A stretch of DNA of 64,000 nt from Corynebacterium sp. (GCF_022712275.1 NZ_JALAGU010000032.1:34973-98972), one strand, 5' to 3'; shown: positions 33,081 through 41,627, counted from the stretch's first letter. Notes: generated from the sequence alone by a model not told the origin. A program made the numbers and translations.

Positions 33081-33698
33081 ATGGAACTTGCTGATCTCAC
33101 CGCACTGCTGGACACCGCACTCGGAGGCCCGGAGGGTGACCCCGAGACCGGAGGAACCGGGTACACCATCTCCAACGGAGTTGCCGCTGTCGTGCTGCCG
33201 GGGGAGGCGCGGCTGAAAACGAACACGCTGTTCATCCCGCAGGACAACGGTGTGCGGGTCGAGGCGTTCGTCTGCCGTGCCGTCGAGGAGAACCACGCCG
33301 ACGTGTACCGGATGCTGCTGCAGCACAACCGGAAGGCCTACGGCGTGCACTACACGCTGGACAACAACTCGGACATCTACCTGGCCGGACAGTTCACCGA
33401 TGCACTGACCGCCGATGACGTGCAGCGGACCCTCGGTCAGGTGCTCGAGCTCGCCGACGGTGACTTCAACCGGATCCTCGAGCGGGGTTTCGAGAGCTCG
33501 ATCCGCCGCGAGTGGGCGTGGCGGCTCAAGCGTGGGGAGTCGACCCGCAATCTCGAGGCCTTCCAGAAGCTGCGTCCTGCTGAGGACGCTGCGGATGGTG
33601 ATGAGGGGGGCGTCGCTCCGTCTGAGTCGGCGGCCTCGTCAGCTCCGTCTTCAGATCCGACCCCCGGCCCTGGCGCCCCGGTCCCGCCGACCAGCTGA
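33081..33698 (+). CDS. YbjN domain-containing protein
   Basis: A 205-aa protein with a YbjN/type III secretion chaperone-like fold from about residue 10 to 165. The stretch YRMLLQHNRKAYGVHYTLDNNSDIYLAGQF is the recognisable core (HN..AYGVHY...D....Y..G). The last 45 residues are a disordered Ser/Pro/Ala tail. Family function is poorly known; mycobacterial relatives lie in the same place between mshA and gpmA. A TAAGTT box 7 nt before the ATG suggests a leaderless start. Confidence 0.8.
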   Translation: MELADLTALLDTALGGPEGDPETGGTGYTISNGVAAVVLPGEARLKTNTLFIPQDNGVRVEAFVCRAVEENHADVYRMLLQHNRKAYGVHYTLDNNSDIYLAGQFTDALTADDVQRTLGQVLELADGDFNRILERGFESSIRREWAWRLKRGESTRNLEAFQKLRPAEDAADGDEGGVAPSESAASSAPSSDPTPGPGAPVPPTS

Positions 33699-33708
33699 GC
33701 TGTCGCCG

Positions 33709-33742
33709 AAAAGTGTTACCAGTACTGGCTGGCAACACTTTT
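33709..33742 (+). terminator. AT-rich hairpin, GTGTTACC repeat family
   Basis: AAAAGTGTTACCAG (33709-33722) pairs with CTGGCAACACTTTT (33729-33742) with one mismatch around a 6-nt loop, 11 nt after the YbjN stop, and the right arm ends in TTTT. It is a plausible terminator. The same half-site returns at 33780-33793, and a similar hairpin follows hemL at 56117. Confidence 0.65.
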
Positions 33743-33756
33743 CTCGACCTGCGGAA

Positions 33757-33800
33757 GTGTCACATTATGACACAGGCAGCTGGTAACACTTTTCTGGACC
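33757..33800. repeat. Palindrome and third GTGTTACC half-site upstream of gpmA
   Basis: GTGTCA-CATTA-TGACAC (33757-33773) is a perfect palindrome. Next to it, 33780-33800 repeats 33729-33749 as a 21-bp direct repeat with two mismatches (CTGG-AACACTTTTCT-GACC), and its first 14 bases are the exact inverse of 33709-33722. The rest of the region up to gpmA shows nothing else. Confidence 0.8.
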
Positions 33801-33929
33801 GGCCGTAGCGCGCCGTCCGTCCCACGCAACGGGAACAACAGGCCGCATTCCGGGAAACCCGGGGTTAAGAGGGGTGAATCCCGGTCCACTCCGCTGTGCC
33901 CGTACCACAGTCGTGGCACAATGAAGACC

Positions 33930-34685
33930 ATGAGCAACAACAGCAACGGCACACTGATCCTGCTCCGTCACGGGCAGAGCGAGTGGAACGCCTCCAACCA
34001 GTTCACCGGATGGGTCGACGTCGACCTCACCGACCAGGGTCGCGCCGAGGGCGCCAACGCCGGCAAGCTCATCGCCGACGCCGGTCTCGAGCCCGGCATC
34101 CTGTACACCTCGCTGCTGCGTCGTGCGATCACCACCGCGCACCTCGCCCTCGACGCCGCCGACCGCCTCTGGATCCCCGTGATCCGCGACTGGCGACTCA
34201 ACGAGCGTCACTACGGTGCCCTGCAGGGTCTCAACAAGGCCGAGACCAAGGAGAAGTACGGCAACGACCAGTTCATGGCATGGCGCCGCAGCTACGACAC
34301 CCCGCCGCCCGAGCTGGAGGACGATTCCGAGTACTCCCAGGCCGGTGACCCGCGCTACGCCGGTATCGAGAACCCCCCGCGCACCGAGTGCCTGCTCGAC
34401 GTCGTCAAGCGCTTCGTCCCCTACTTCACCGTCGAGATCCTCCCGCGCCTCGAGGCCGGCGAGACCGTCATGGTCGCCGCCCACGGGAACTCGCTGCGTG
34501 CCCTGGTCAAGCACCTCGACAACATCTCCGACGAGGACATCGCCGGCCTGAACATCCCGACCGGCATCCCGCTGGTCTACCGTTTCGCCGCCGACGGCTC
34601 CGTCACCAACCCCGGTGGCGAGTACCTCGACCCGGCGGCCGCCGAAGCCGGCGCAGCCGCAGTCGCCGCGCAGGGCGGTAAGTAG
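33930..34685 (+). CDS. gpmA: 2,3-bisphosphoglycerate-dependent phosphoglycerate mutase
   Basis: A 251-aa glycolytic mutase interconverting 3- and 2-phosphoglycerate. LILLRHGQSEWNASN carries the phosphohistidine, with LLRRAITTAHLAL, RDWRLNERHYGALQG, and the second His in VAAHGNSLRALVKHL. Length fits the dPGM family. ATG 33930 (MSNNSN) is preferred; ATG 33921 is 9 nt upstream and in frame. It is followed after 6 nt by the histidine kinase gene. Confidence 0.95.
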   Translation: MSNNSNGTLILLRHGQSEWNASNQFTGWVDVDLTDQGRAEGANAGKLIADAGLEPGILYTSLLRRAITTAHLALDAADRLWIPVIRDWRLNERHYGALQGLNKAETKEKYGNDQFMAWRRSYDTPPPELEDDSEYSQAGDPRYAGIENPPRTECLLDVVKRFVPYFTVEILPRLEAGETVMVAAHGNSLRALVKHLDNISDEDIAGLNIPTGIPLVYRFAADGSVTNPGGEYLDPAAAEAGAAAVAAQGGK

Positions 34686-34691
34686 AAGCAG

Positions 34692-35984
34692 ATGGGGACG
34701 CCAGCAGTACTGGTTCTCGGCGTCCTTCTGGGGGTCCTGGTCACCGCGGGAGCGGCGGCTGTCGTCGCCGTGCTGCGGCGTCGGGCCAGGGAACGGCGTG
34801 CCCGCGAGGACCGCGAGAAGCGTGAGGTGCACCGGCAGCTGTCGACCATCGCGCAGGTGATGCACTTCGCCGTGGATGCCGCGCCCGCCGCAGCGGTGGT
34901 CGTCGACACCCGGCAGGATGTCATCCTCGCCAACCGGATGGCGGAGAAGCTCGGCGTCGTCGTGGACCGTGCCCTTGTGCCGGAGGTGTGGCGCCTGGTG
35001 GAGCTGGTCTTCGACGACGGCGACAGCCGCGAACTGGTCCACAGTCCGACCCATGCCGGGTTCCGGGACCGGCCGGTGTTCTCGGTCCTGGTGCGTGCAC
35101 AGCCGCTGACCTCGGCCGACGACCGTTTCGTGGTGGTATACGCCTGGGACAATTCGGAGAATGTCCGGATGGAGTCCGCTCGCCGTGACTTCGTGGCGAA
35201 CGTCTCCCACGAGCTGAAGACTCCGGTCGGGGCAATCTCCCTGCTGGTCGAGGCGCTGGTGGACGCCGGAGACGACCCTGCGGCGGTCGAACACTTCGGT
35301 GCACGGCTGCAACGGGAGACCACCCGCATGTCGACGATGATCGGCGAGCTGATCACGCTGTCGAAGCTGCAGGGGGCGGCGTCCCTGCCGGATCCGGAAC
35401 CGGTGGACGTCGACGCCGTCATTGAGGCCGCCGTCGGACGCAACCGCGAGACCGCCGAGATGCACGGCATCGAGCTGAAGACGGACGCCCCCTCTGGAGC
35501 CCGCCTGCTCGGCGACGAGCATCTCCTGGTCACGGCGGTGGCGAACCTTATCGCCAATGCGGTGAACTATTCGCCGGAGGAGACGCCCGTCTCGGTCAGC
35601 CGGGCGGTGAAGGGCGAGTCGGTGATCATCCGGGTCACCGACCACGGCATCGGTATCGCGCCGGAGGACCAGCAGCGCGTCTTCGAACGGTTCTTCCGCG
35701 TCGACCAGGCCCGCTCGCGGACAACCGGCGGCACCGGCCTGGGCCTGGCACTGGTCAAGCACACGGTGATCAACCACGGCGGCAATGTCTCACTGTGGTC
35801 GCGGCCGGGCACCGGCTCGACGTTCTCGCTGGAGTTCCCGGTCTTCCGGGAGGACACCGCCCCACAGCCCGATGAAGTTCCGGACCAGGAACGCCTCACT
35901 GCCACGGACCGGGTAGGTGACGCCCAGATGAACACACGACGAAGTCACGGTGAGGCAGCGGACGTTCCGGGAAACTCCACCTAG
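34692..35984 (+). CDS. senX3: Sensor histidine kinase, SenX3-like
   Basis: A 430-aa kinase with one clear N-terminal membrane helix (about 5-26), a short cytoplasmic linker, a PAS-like segment (about 60-150), the H-box DFVANVSHELKTPVGAI with the phospho-accepting His near residue 171, and a HATPase domain with N box LIANAVNYSP, DHGIGIAPEDQQRVFERFFR and GGTGLGLALVKH. Together with the next gene it resembles mycobacterial SenX3-RegX3, a phosphate-responsive system, and lies next to gpmA as there. It follows gpmA with 6 bp and is likely co-transcribed. Its stop codon TAG is the first part of the putative -10 box of the regulator gene. Confidence 0.88.
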   Translation: MGTPAVLVLGVLLGVLVTAGAAAVVAVLRRRARERRAREDREKREVHRQLSTIAQVMHFAVDAAPAAAVVVDTRQDVILANRMAEKLGVVVDRALVPEVWRLVELVFDDGDSRELVHSPTHAGFRDRPVFSVLVRAQPLTSADDRFVVVYAWDNSENVRMESARRDFVANVSHELKTPVGAISLLVEALVDAGDDPAAVEHFGARLQRETTRMSTMIGELITLSKLQGAASLPDPEPVDVDAVIEAAVGRNRETAEMHGIELKTDAPSGARLLGDEHLLVTAVANLIANAVNYSPEETPVSVSRAVKGESVIIRVTDHGIGIAPEDQQRVFERFFRVDQARSRTTGGTGLGLALVKHTVINHGGNVSLWSRPGTGSTFSLEFPVFREDTAPQPDEVPDQERLTATDRVGDAQMNTRRSHGEAADVPGNST

Positions 35985-35994
35985 ACTCAGAGCC

Positions 35995-36711
35995 GTGAAC
36001 AGTACGTCGCACGTCCTCATCGTCGAAGATGAGGAGTCCCTCTCTGAGCCCCTGGCCTTCCTCCTTGAACGGGAAGGTTTCACTGTCACGACCGCAGCCG
36101 ACGGGCCGTCCGCACTGGAACGGTTTTCCGCGGCGGAGTCCGGCGCATCGCCGACCGGCCCGGTCGACATCGTCCTGCTCGACCTCATGTTGCCGGGCAT
36201 GTCCGGGACGGAGGTGTGCCGCCAGCTCCGTGCGACCTCCTCGGTCCCGGTGATCATGGTGACCGCCCGTGACAGTGAGATCGACAAGGTCGTCGGCCTG
36301 GAGCTCGGCGCCGACGACTACGTCACCAAGCCCTACTCGGCCCGTGAGCTCATCGCCCGCATCCGCGCGGTCCTGCGACGGGGTGGCGAGGCGGAGAACC
36401 CGGAGGACGCCACCTCGGTCATCTCCGGTGGGCGGGTGACCATGGATGTCGAGCGGCATGTGGTGACAGTGGCGGGGGAGGAGGTCGCACTGCCGCTCAA
36501 GGAGTTCGACCTGCTGGAGTACCTGCTGCGCAACGCCGGCCGCGTGCTGACCCGCGCCCAGCTCATCGACCGGATCTGGGGCTCGGACTACGTGGGGGAC
36601 ACCAAGACCCTCGACGTGCACGTCAAGCGGCTGCGCGGGAAGATCGAGGAGGACCCGTCCTCCCCGGTGCAGCTGCTCACGGTCCGGGGGCTGGGCTACA
36701 AGTTCGCCTGA
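35995..36711 (+). CDS. regX3: Response regulator, RegX3-like (OmpR family)
   Basis: A 238-aa OmpR/PhoB-type regulator. The receiver domain has the acidic pair in VLIVEDEESLSEPL, the phospho-acceptor Asp in VLLDLMLPGMSG, the switch Thr in VTARDS and the Lys in DDYVTKPYS. The C-terminal winged helix has LPLKEFDLLEYLLRNAGRVL and DVHVKRLRGKIE. GTG 35995 is chosen because TAGACT (35982-35987) lies 7 nt upstream, giving a leaderless message; longer frames upstream lack support. It should be phosphorylated by the upstream kinase. Confidence 0.9.
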   Translation: MNSTSHVLIVEDEESLSEPLAFLLEREGFTVTTAADGPSALERFSAAESGASPTGPVDIVLLDLMLPGMSGTEVCRQLRATSSVPVIMVTARDSEIDKVVGLELGADDYVTKPYSARELIARIRAVLRRGGEAENPEDATSVISGGRVTMDVERHVVTVAGEEVALPLKEFDLLEYLLRNAGRVLTRAQLIDRIWGSDYVGDTKTLDVHVKRLRGKIEEDPSSPVQLLTVRGLGYKFA

Positions 36712-36713
36712 CG

Positions 36714-37670
36714 CTACCCGCGCTGCTGCGCGGCGACCGTCGCCGGGTGGATGCTCAGCAGCGGCAGTCCCGACGGCGAGATCCCACCGGTCAGCGGCTG
36801 CGGCAGGGACGCCACCAGCTCCCTCCGTGCCCGGCAGTGCTCCGCGAGCAGCTCGTAGGCCGGCTCACCGATGAGTTCGGTGAGCTCCTCGGCGCAGCTC
36901 TCCCACAGGCCGGTCGAGCCGGAGTGGCAGCCGGGGTCCGAGGTGCAGTACCAGTCGAAGTCCTCGCCGCCCTCGCCCCAGCCGCGCCGGGTGTACTCGG
37001 TGACGGTGGTGCGCAGCATCTCGCGTCCGTCCGGGGCGGTCTCCCAGTCCTCCAGCCGGCGCAGCGGCAGCTGCCAGCACACCTCCGGCTTGGCGACGGT
37101 CACCGGCACATCATGACGCAGTGCCCAGCCGTGCAGCGCACATCCCGCCCCACCGGCGAAGCCGGCGCGGTTGGCGAAGACACAGGCACCCCGCAGGACG
37201 CGGGTCTTCAGGGCGGGTTCGGGCTCGCCGGTCTCCTCGTCATCCAGCTCATCCCAGACGAGCCACGGTTCGGGACCGGCGGCGCAATCGTTGTCGTCAG
37301 GGGCGGCGTCTTCCCCGAGTGCGAGCACCTCGCCGCGCAGCTGCCAGTCCTCGTCGGTGAGCCGGGACGCGATCTCGGTGAGCGCGTCATTGTCGTCCTC
37401 GTCGGTGAGGAAGGCACCGTGGACGCAGCAGCCGACGTCGGGGTTCTCCGCGTCGATGCCGTGGCAGGCGTCCGTGCCGAACCGGCAACGGTAGGTCGAG
37501 GTCAGCCAGGTGAGGTCGGCCTGGATGATGTGCTCCGGATCGGCGGGGTCGATGAACTCCAGCCATTCACGCGGGTGCCCGTCGGGGAGCTCCCGGCCTG
37601 CGCGGATCGACAGATCGGCCGGTGTTCCGTCGGGAAAACCGGTGGCGGGAATCTGTTCCGGGGCAGCCAC
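36714..37670 (-). CDS. Hypothetical Cys-rich protein, possibly metal or Fe-S cluster binding
   Basis: A 318-aa acidic soluble protein rich in Cys. Cys-containing blocks are YRCRFGTDACHG, VGCCVHGAFL, LRGACVFANRAGFAGGAGCALHGWAL, KPEVCWQLP, WYCTSDPGCH and ESCAEEL. The spacing recalls the YkgJ/DUF3109 class of Cys-cluster proteins that bind zinc or iron-sulfur clusters, but I cannot assign it surely. A TACAGT box lies 6 nt before the GTG 37670 start, so it is probably leaderless. It runs tail-to-tail into the response regulator gene with 2 bp between the stops. Function unknown; conserved position in corynebacteria is my recollection only. Confidence 0.7.
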   Translation of the reverse strand: MAAPEQIPATGFPDGTPADLSIRAGRELPDGHPREWLEFIDPADPEHIIQADLTWLTSTYRCRFGTDACHGIDAENPDVGCCVHGAFLTDEDDNDALTEIASRLTDEDWQLRGEVLALGEDAAPDDNDCAAGPEPWLVWDELDDEETGEPEPALKTRVLRGACVFANRAGFAGGAGCALHGWALRHDVPVTVAKPEVCWQLPLRRLEDWETAPDGREMLRTTVTEYTRRGWGEGGEDFDWYCTSDPGCHSGSTGLWESCAEELTELIGEPAYELLAEHCRARRELVASLPQPLTGGISPSGLPLLSIHPATVAAQQRG

Positions 37671-37779
37671 CGTTCCACTGTAACGCCGGGGTGGTCAGCG
37701 GCGAATTCTGCGGTCGCTCCGGGGATTCCTGTGCCCCGCGACACACGGGGGAGGAGTCGGAACCGCTATTCTGGACGGC

Positions 37780-38736
37780 GTGCGATTAGGCGTCCTGGAT
37801 GTGGGAAGTAACACGGTCCATCTTGTTGTGGTGGACATGGCCCCCGGCGGTCCCCCGACCCCGATGAGCAACTGGAAGACCCCGATGCGTCTTGTCGAGT
37901 ACCTGGACAAGGACGGTGCCATCACCGGCAAGGGATCGAAGAAGCTCATCAAGGGTGTCGGCCTGGCCCGCGAGATGGCCGAGCAGTTCCACTGCGATGA
38001 GCTGCTGCCCTTCGCCACCTCGGCGGTGCGGTCGGCGACCAACGGTGAGAAGGTGCTCGACGCGGTGGAGGGGGAGACGGGCGTCCGCCTGAACATCCTC
38101 TCCGGGGCGGACGAGGCGAAGCTGACGTTCCTCGCGGTGCGCCGCTGGTACGGCTGGTCCGCCGGTCGGATCTGCGACCTGGACATCGGCGGCGGCTCGC
38201 TCGAGATGTCCGTCGGCGTCAACGAGATGCCGGATGTCGCCGAGTCCGTGAACCTCGGTGCCGGCCGGCTGACCCACGACTGGTTCGACACGGACCCGCC
38301 GAAGAAGAAGGAGATCAAGGCGCTCGCCGAGTACATCGACGACACGCTCGCCGAGCCGGTGAAGCTGCTGCGGGATGCCGGCCCCGTCGATCTCGCCGTC
38401 GGTACCTCGAAGACCTTCCGGATGCTCGCCCGCCTCACCGGTGCGGCCCCGAGCTCCGCCGGGCCCCGGGTGCGCCGTGTGCTCACCCAGGCTGGTCTGC
38501 GTCAGCTGACCTCGTTCATCTCGCGGATGACCGCGGCAGACCGTGCGGAACTGGAGGGTGTCAGTGCCGACCGTTCCCACCAGATCGTCGCCGGTGCGCT
38601 CGTGGCGGAGGCGGCGATGCGTCACCTGGGCATCGAGCAGCTGCAGATGTGCCCGTGGGCACTGCGTGAGGGCGTGATCCTGCGTCGGGCGGACGCCGGG
38701 GAGGGCGTATCCGGGAGTTTCCTGATCGACGGCTGA
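37780..38736 (+). CDS. ppx2: Exopolyphosphatase / Ppx-GppA phosphatase
   Basis: A 318-aa member of the actin-like Ppx/GppA family that hydrolyses polyphosphate (or pppGpp). It begins RLGVLDVGSNTVHLVVVD, the phosphate-1 loop, followed by FATSAVRSATNGEKVL, and the second phosphate loop DLDIGGGSLEMSVG. C. glutamicum has two such short enzymes and the one at this position (before proC) is ppx2. GTG 37780 sits 7 nt behind TATTCT, a leaderless start. Confidence 0.9.
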   Translation: MRLGVLDVGSNTVHLVVVDMAPGGPPTPMSNWKTPMRLVEYLDKDGAITGKGSKKLIKGVGLAREMAEQFHCDELLPFATSAVRSATNGEKVLDAVEGETGVRLNILSGADEAKLTFLAVRRWYGWSAGRICDLDIGGGSLEMSVGVNEMPDVAESVNLGAGRLTHDWFDTDPPKKKEIKALAEYIDDTLAEPVKLLRDAGPVDLAVGTSKTFRMLARLTGAAPSSAGPRVRRVLTQAGLRQLTSFISRMTAADRAELEGVSADRSHQIVAGALVAEAAMRHLGIEQLQMCPWALREGVILRRADAGEGVSGSFLIDG

Positions 38737-38907
38737 TGCGTCGGTAGCGGCGGATCTGTGGCTCCGAATCTGCTACGAATGTCGGCGGGTGTGCCGGATG
38801 CGGTGTGAGTTGTGATTCGGCAACTGTAGAGTGTCACCTGTAGTACCTCTCCGCCCGGTGTCAGCCGCCGGCCGGTGGGGTGGGACGGAGACTGATGGGA
38901 TTCAAGG

Positions 38908-40059
38908 ATGAGTGAGAAGCTGACGGTCGCGGAGCTACTGGCCCGCAATGCCAGAGAAGGTGGGCGCACCTCCTCCGACCGGCCCCGTCGACGCCGCAAC
39001 CTCGACGAGGGCGGGGTCTCCGTCTCTGAACTGACCGGGTCGATCCCCGTCGTGAAGATCGACGACGAGGACGGTCAGGGCGAGGGTAAGGCCGCGAAGG
39101 ACGCCGAGGGCGCCGGGAACGGTGCGAGCCCCGCGAACACCGCGAGTGTCGTCGCCGGTGCCGCCGGTGCCGCCGGGGCCGCCGGAGCCGTAGGGGGCCA
39201 GAAGGACGCCACGGCCCAGCGCCACGGTGGACACCAGGCCGAGGAGCCGGTGCAGGCTGAGACGACTGGGGTCGCTGAGACACCTCAGACCCATGAGGGC
39301 TTCGACGAGCAGTCCACGATCGTCCAGGCTGTCGTCCCTGACTCCCTGCTCACCAGCGCCAACCCCTCGGCCGAGTTCGTGGCCGTGCACGCTGAGGACG
39401 CTGAGGACGCTGAGAGCCTCGACGCGGACGCTGCCGACACGGACGCTGCCGACGACGGTGACTCTGCGGTCGATTCCGGCGCCGATGTCATCGAGGGTGA
39501 GGTTGTCGAGGACACCGCTGACAGCGAAGGCTCTGACAGCGTCGACGCCGTCGACGCCGTCGACGCCGTCGACGCAGCCGAGCTGGACGACGTCGATGCA
39601 CCCGACGAGGCCGACGACTTCGCTGTCGCCGCGTCCACCGGTGCAGGCGCCACCGCAGGCGCGGGTGCCCTCGCGGCATCCTCCCTCGCGGAGCCGGGAA
39701 CGGATCGCGTCTCCACCGAGGTGCCCGCCGAAGCAGCAGCCAAGGCTCCGTCGAAGAAGACCGGTGCCTCGAAGAGCGACGAGGTCGTCGAGTACGAGGA
39801 CGACACCGTCTCCTGGCCCGCCGTGATCGCCCAGTCGGCGGCCGCAGTCATCATCGGCGTCCTCATCTTCTTCGGATTCACCCTCCTGTGGGACAACCTC
39901 GGCACCGTTCTGGTGCTCGTGATGGCCCTCGTGGTCACCTGTGTCTGCGTCGGCGTGGTGCACACGTTGCTGCGTCACCGAGACACATTGCTGCTGGTCC
40001 TGACCTTTGTCGTCGGCATTGCGCTGACCGTCGGACCACGCCTCATCATGTCGATCTGA
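38908..40059 (+). CDS. Membrane protein with long acidic low-complexity region
   Basis: A 383-aa protein. Residues 1-48 hold a conserved basic/helical block (KLTVAELLARNAREGG, then RRRRNLDEGGVSVSELTG) that recurs in actinobacterial proteins of unknown function. Residues 50-290 are low complexity, rich in Ala, Asp and Glu, including a 9-bp tandem repeat (39541-39576) that gives Val-Asp-Ala repeats. The C-terminus has three membrane helices (about 304-326, 328-350, 358-380). Topology suggests a long cytoplasmic tail bound to the membrane. Function unknown. It lies between ppx2 and proC. Confidence 0.75.
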   Translation: MSEKLTVAELLARNAREGGRTSSDRPRRRRNLDEGGVSVSELTGSIPVVKIDDEDGQGEGKAAKDAEGAGNGASPANTASVVAGAAGAAGAAGAVGGQKDATAQRHGGHQAEEPVQAETTGVAETPQTHEGFDEQSTIVQAVVPDSLLTSANPSAEFVAVHAEDAEDAESLDADAADTDAADDGDSAVDSGADVIEGEVVEDTADSEGSDSVDAVDAVDAVDAAELDDVDAPDEADDFAVAASTGAGATAGAGALAASSLAEPGTDRVSTEVPAEAAAKAPSKKTGASKSDEVVEYEDDTVSWPAVIAQSAAAVIIGVLIFFGFTLLWDNLGTVLVLVMALVVTCVCVGVVHTLLRHRDTLLLVLTFVVGIALTVGPRLIMSI

Positions 40060-40129
40060 CCGGGGCGCGGCACCGTGCCGTGCCCTCCCCGGGTGGCAGT
40101 GGGGTGGTGCCACCTGGCACGCTGGGGGC

Positions 40130-40975
40130 ATGACCAAAATTGCAATTATCGGCGGCGGAAACATCGGCGAGGCCCTGGCCTCCGGACTCGTGGCGGACAC
40201 GTCCGGTGCGGCGGCGGAGATCTCGGCGTCCGATGTGACCGTCGTCGACCCGTATGCACCCCGCCTCGACTACCTCCGTGAGACCTACGGTCTCGCCACC
40301 ACCGATGACGCCACCGAGGCCGCCAGCGAGGCGGACATCGTCGTCATCGCCGTGAAGCCCTACCTCGTCTCCACCGTCCTGGAGCAGATCTCCTCCACCA
40401 TCGACTCCAACGACGCCGAGACGGTTATCGTCTCCGTCGCCGCCGGTGTCACCCTGGCCACCATGGAGGCCGCACTAGCCGCAGGCGTGCCCGTCGTGCG
40501 CGTCATGCCGAACACCCCGATGCTCGTCGGCAAGGGTACCAGCGCGGTCGCCGGTGGCCGCTTCGCCAGTGACGAACAGGTTGAGACCGTGCGTGGCCTC
40601 ATGGAGGCCGTCGGTACCGCCGTGACTGTCGGTGAGAAGGACATGGACGCCGTGACGGCCGTCTCCGGCTCCGGCCCGGCCTACGTCTTCCTCGTCGCCG
40701 AGGCGATGACCGAGGCCGGCGTCCAGCTCGGGCTGACCCGTCCGGTCGCCGCCCAGCTCGCCGCCGGCACCCTCGAGGGTGCGTCCGCGATGCTCGTGAA
40801 GGGCGACAAGTCCGCCTCCGAGCTCCGCGGCAACGTCACCAGCCCCGGCGGAACGACCGCCGCCGCCGTCCGTGGCCTCGAGGAGAACGGTATCCGCAAG
40901 GCCTTCTACCAGGCCATGGAGGCGTGCGCCGAGCGCTCTGCGGAGCTCGGCCGGCCGGCTTCCGACGAGGACTGA
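40130..40975 (+). CDS. proC: Pyrroline-5-carboxylate reductase
   Basis: A 281-aa NAD(P)H enzyme for the last step of proline synthesis. It has the N-terminal Rossmann motif IAIIGGGNIGEALASGL, RVMPNTPMLVGKGTSAV, the active-site SGSGPAYVFLVAEAM, and the late TSPGGTTAAAVRGLEENGI. Length is normal. ATG 40130 is preceded by a CACGCT box at 6 nt, possibly leaderless. It is not followed by a clear terminator. Confidence 0.96.
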   Translation: MTKIAIIGGGNIGEALASGLVADTSGAAAEISASDVTVVDPYAPRLDYLRETYGLATTDDATEAASEADIVVIAVKPYLVSTVLEQISSTIDSNDAETVIVSVAAGVTLATMEAALAAGVPVVRVMPNTPMLVGKGTSAVAGGRFASDEQVETVRGLMEAVGTAVTVGEKDMDAVTAVSGSGPAYVFLVAEAMTEAGVQLGLTRPVAAQLAAGTLEGASAMLVKGDKSASELRGNVTSPGGTTAAAVRGLEENGIRKAFYQAMEACAERSAELGRPASDED

Positions 40976-41087
40976 CCCGCATTTTTCAGATGGTGAATAG
41001 TCGCGGCACCCCTGCCCGGCCCCCTGTCCCGTGAGTATCACGGGTGTCATTCATCTCTTCGTATCCCACAAGTCACACAGATAACGC

Positions 41088-41093
41088 TAGTAT
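41088..41093 (+). promoter_or_regulatory. Putative -10 box of the BldC-like gene
   Basis: TAGTAT fits the consensus and predicts a leader of about 73 nt, unusually long for this window. Confidence 0.4.
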
Positions 41094-41120
41094 GGTCCCA
41101 GCGCACCGTTGTGACTGTTT

Positions 41121-41142
41121 CTGCAGGAGGGGAAGCCTGCAG
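41121..41142 (+). promoter_or_regulatory. Hairpin in the leader of the BldC-like gene
   Basis: CTGCAGG (41121-41127) pairs with CCTGCAG (41136-41142); the 8-nt loop and adjacent stem contain AGGAGGGG, a ribosome-binding-site-like sequence too far from the start at 41173 to be used directly. It may influence the leader's structure. Confidence 0.4.
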
Positions 41143-41172
41143 CGCACGGAGGCGTCGTAAGGATGGAACACT

Positions 41173-41373
41173 ATGGCAAGTAACGACAGCGGAACATTCC
41201 TGACCGTCGCTGAGGTCGCCGATCTCATGCGTGTCTCGAAGATGACCGTGTACCGGCTCGTGCACTCCGGCGAACTGCCGGCCGTGCGGGTGGGCCGGTC
41301 CTTCCGCGTTCACGAGCAGGCCGTCGAGGAATATCTCGGTGCGTCGATCTACAACGCGGACCAGGCGGGCTGA
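41173..41373 (+). CDS. Excisionase-type/BldC-like DNA-binding protein
   Basis: A 66-aa MerR-like single helix-turn-helix protein. The sequence FLTVAEVADLMRVSKMTVYR followed by the wing LPAVRVGRSFRVHEQAVEEYL is the HTH_17/excisionase motif, and size and position match the BldC-type regulators of actinobacteria. BldC homologues bind DNA cooperatively at direct repeats to control development or stress genes; the targets here are unknown. It is a stand-alone gene with its own terminator, so it is not linked to an integrase and is not a phage remnant. Confidence 0.88.
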   Translation: MASNDSGTFLTVAEVADLMRVSKMTVYRLVHSGELPAVRVGRSFRVHEQAVEEYLGASIYNADQAG

Positions 41374-41408
41374 TTCCACCCACGCCGCCACCCCGGGCTG
41401 ATGCCCCG

Positions 41409-41452
41409 GACCCCTCCTGTGCCGGTGCCTGCACCGTGTTAGAGGAGGGGTC
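41409..41452 (+). terminator. Terminator of the BldC-like gene
   Basis: GACCCCTCCT (41409-41418) pairs with AGGAGGGGTC (41443-41452), with an inner GGTGC/GCACC stem, and is followed by TTTTT. It is a canonical intrinsic terminator. Confidence 0.9.
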
Positions 41453-41627
41453 TTTTTGTCCCCGGCGTGCACGGGCGATAGAGTAGGGGTCATTCGTGTC
41501 GGTTCGGTCTCGGAATGGTCCTTGCCGCTACCGATCGCCTGCGGAGACTCCTTGCCGAGTCGCCGGCTCCGGGCGGTCGGGTACCGATCACAGTTGTCCG
41601 TTACCGAATCATTGACGAGGAGGACCT

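Noticed and set aside
41173..41373. Excisionase, hence prophage or integrated element
   Set aside because: No integrase, attachment repeats or phage genes are near; the gene has a housekeeping context and resembles stand-alone BldC-type regulators.
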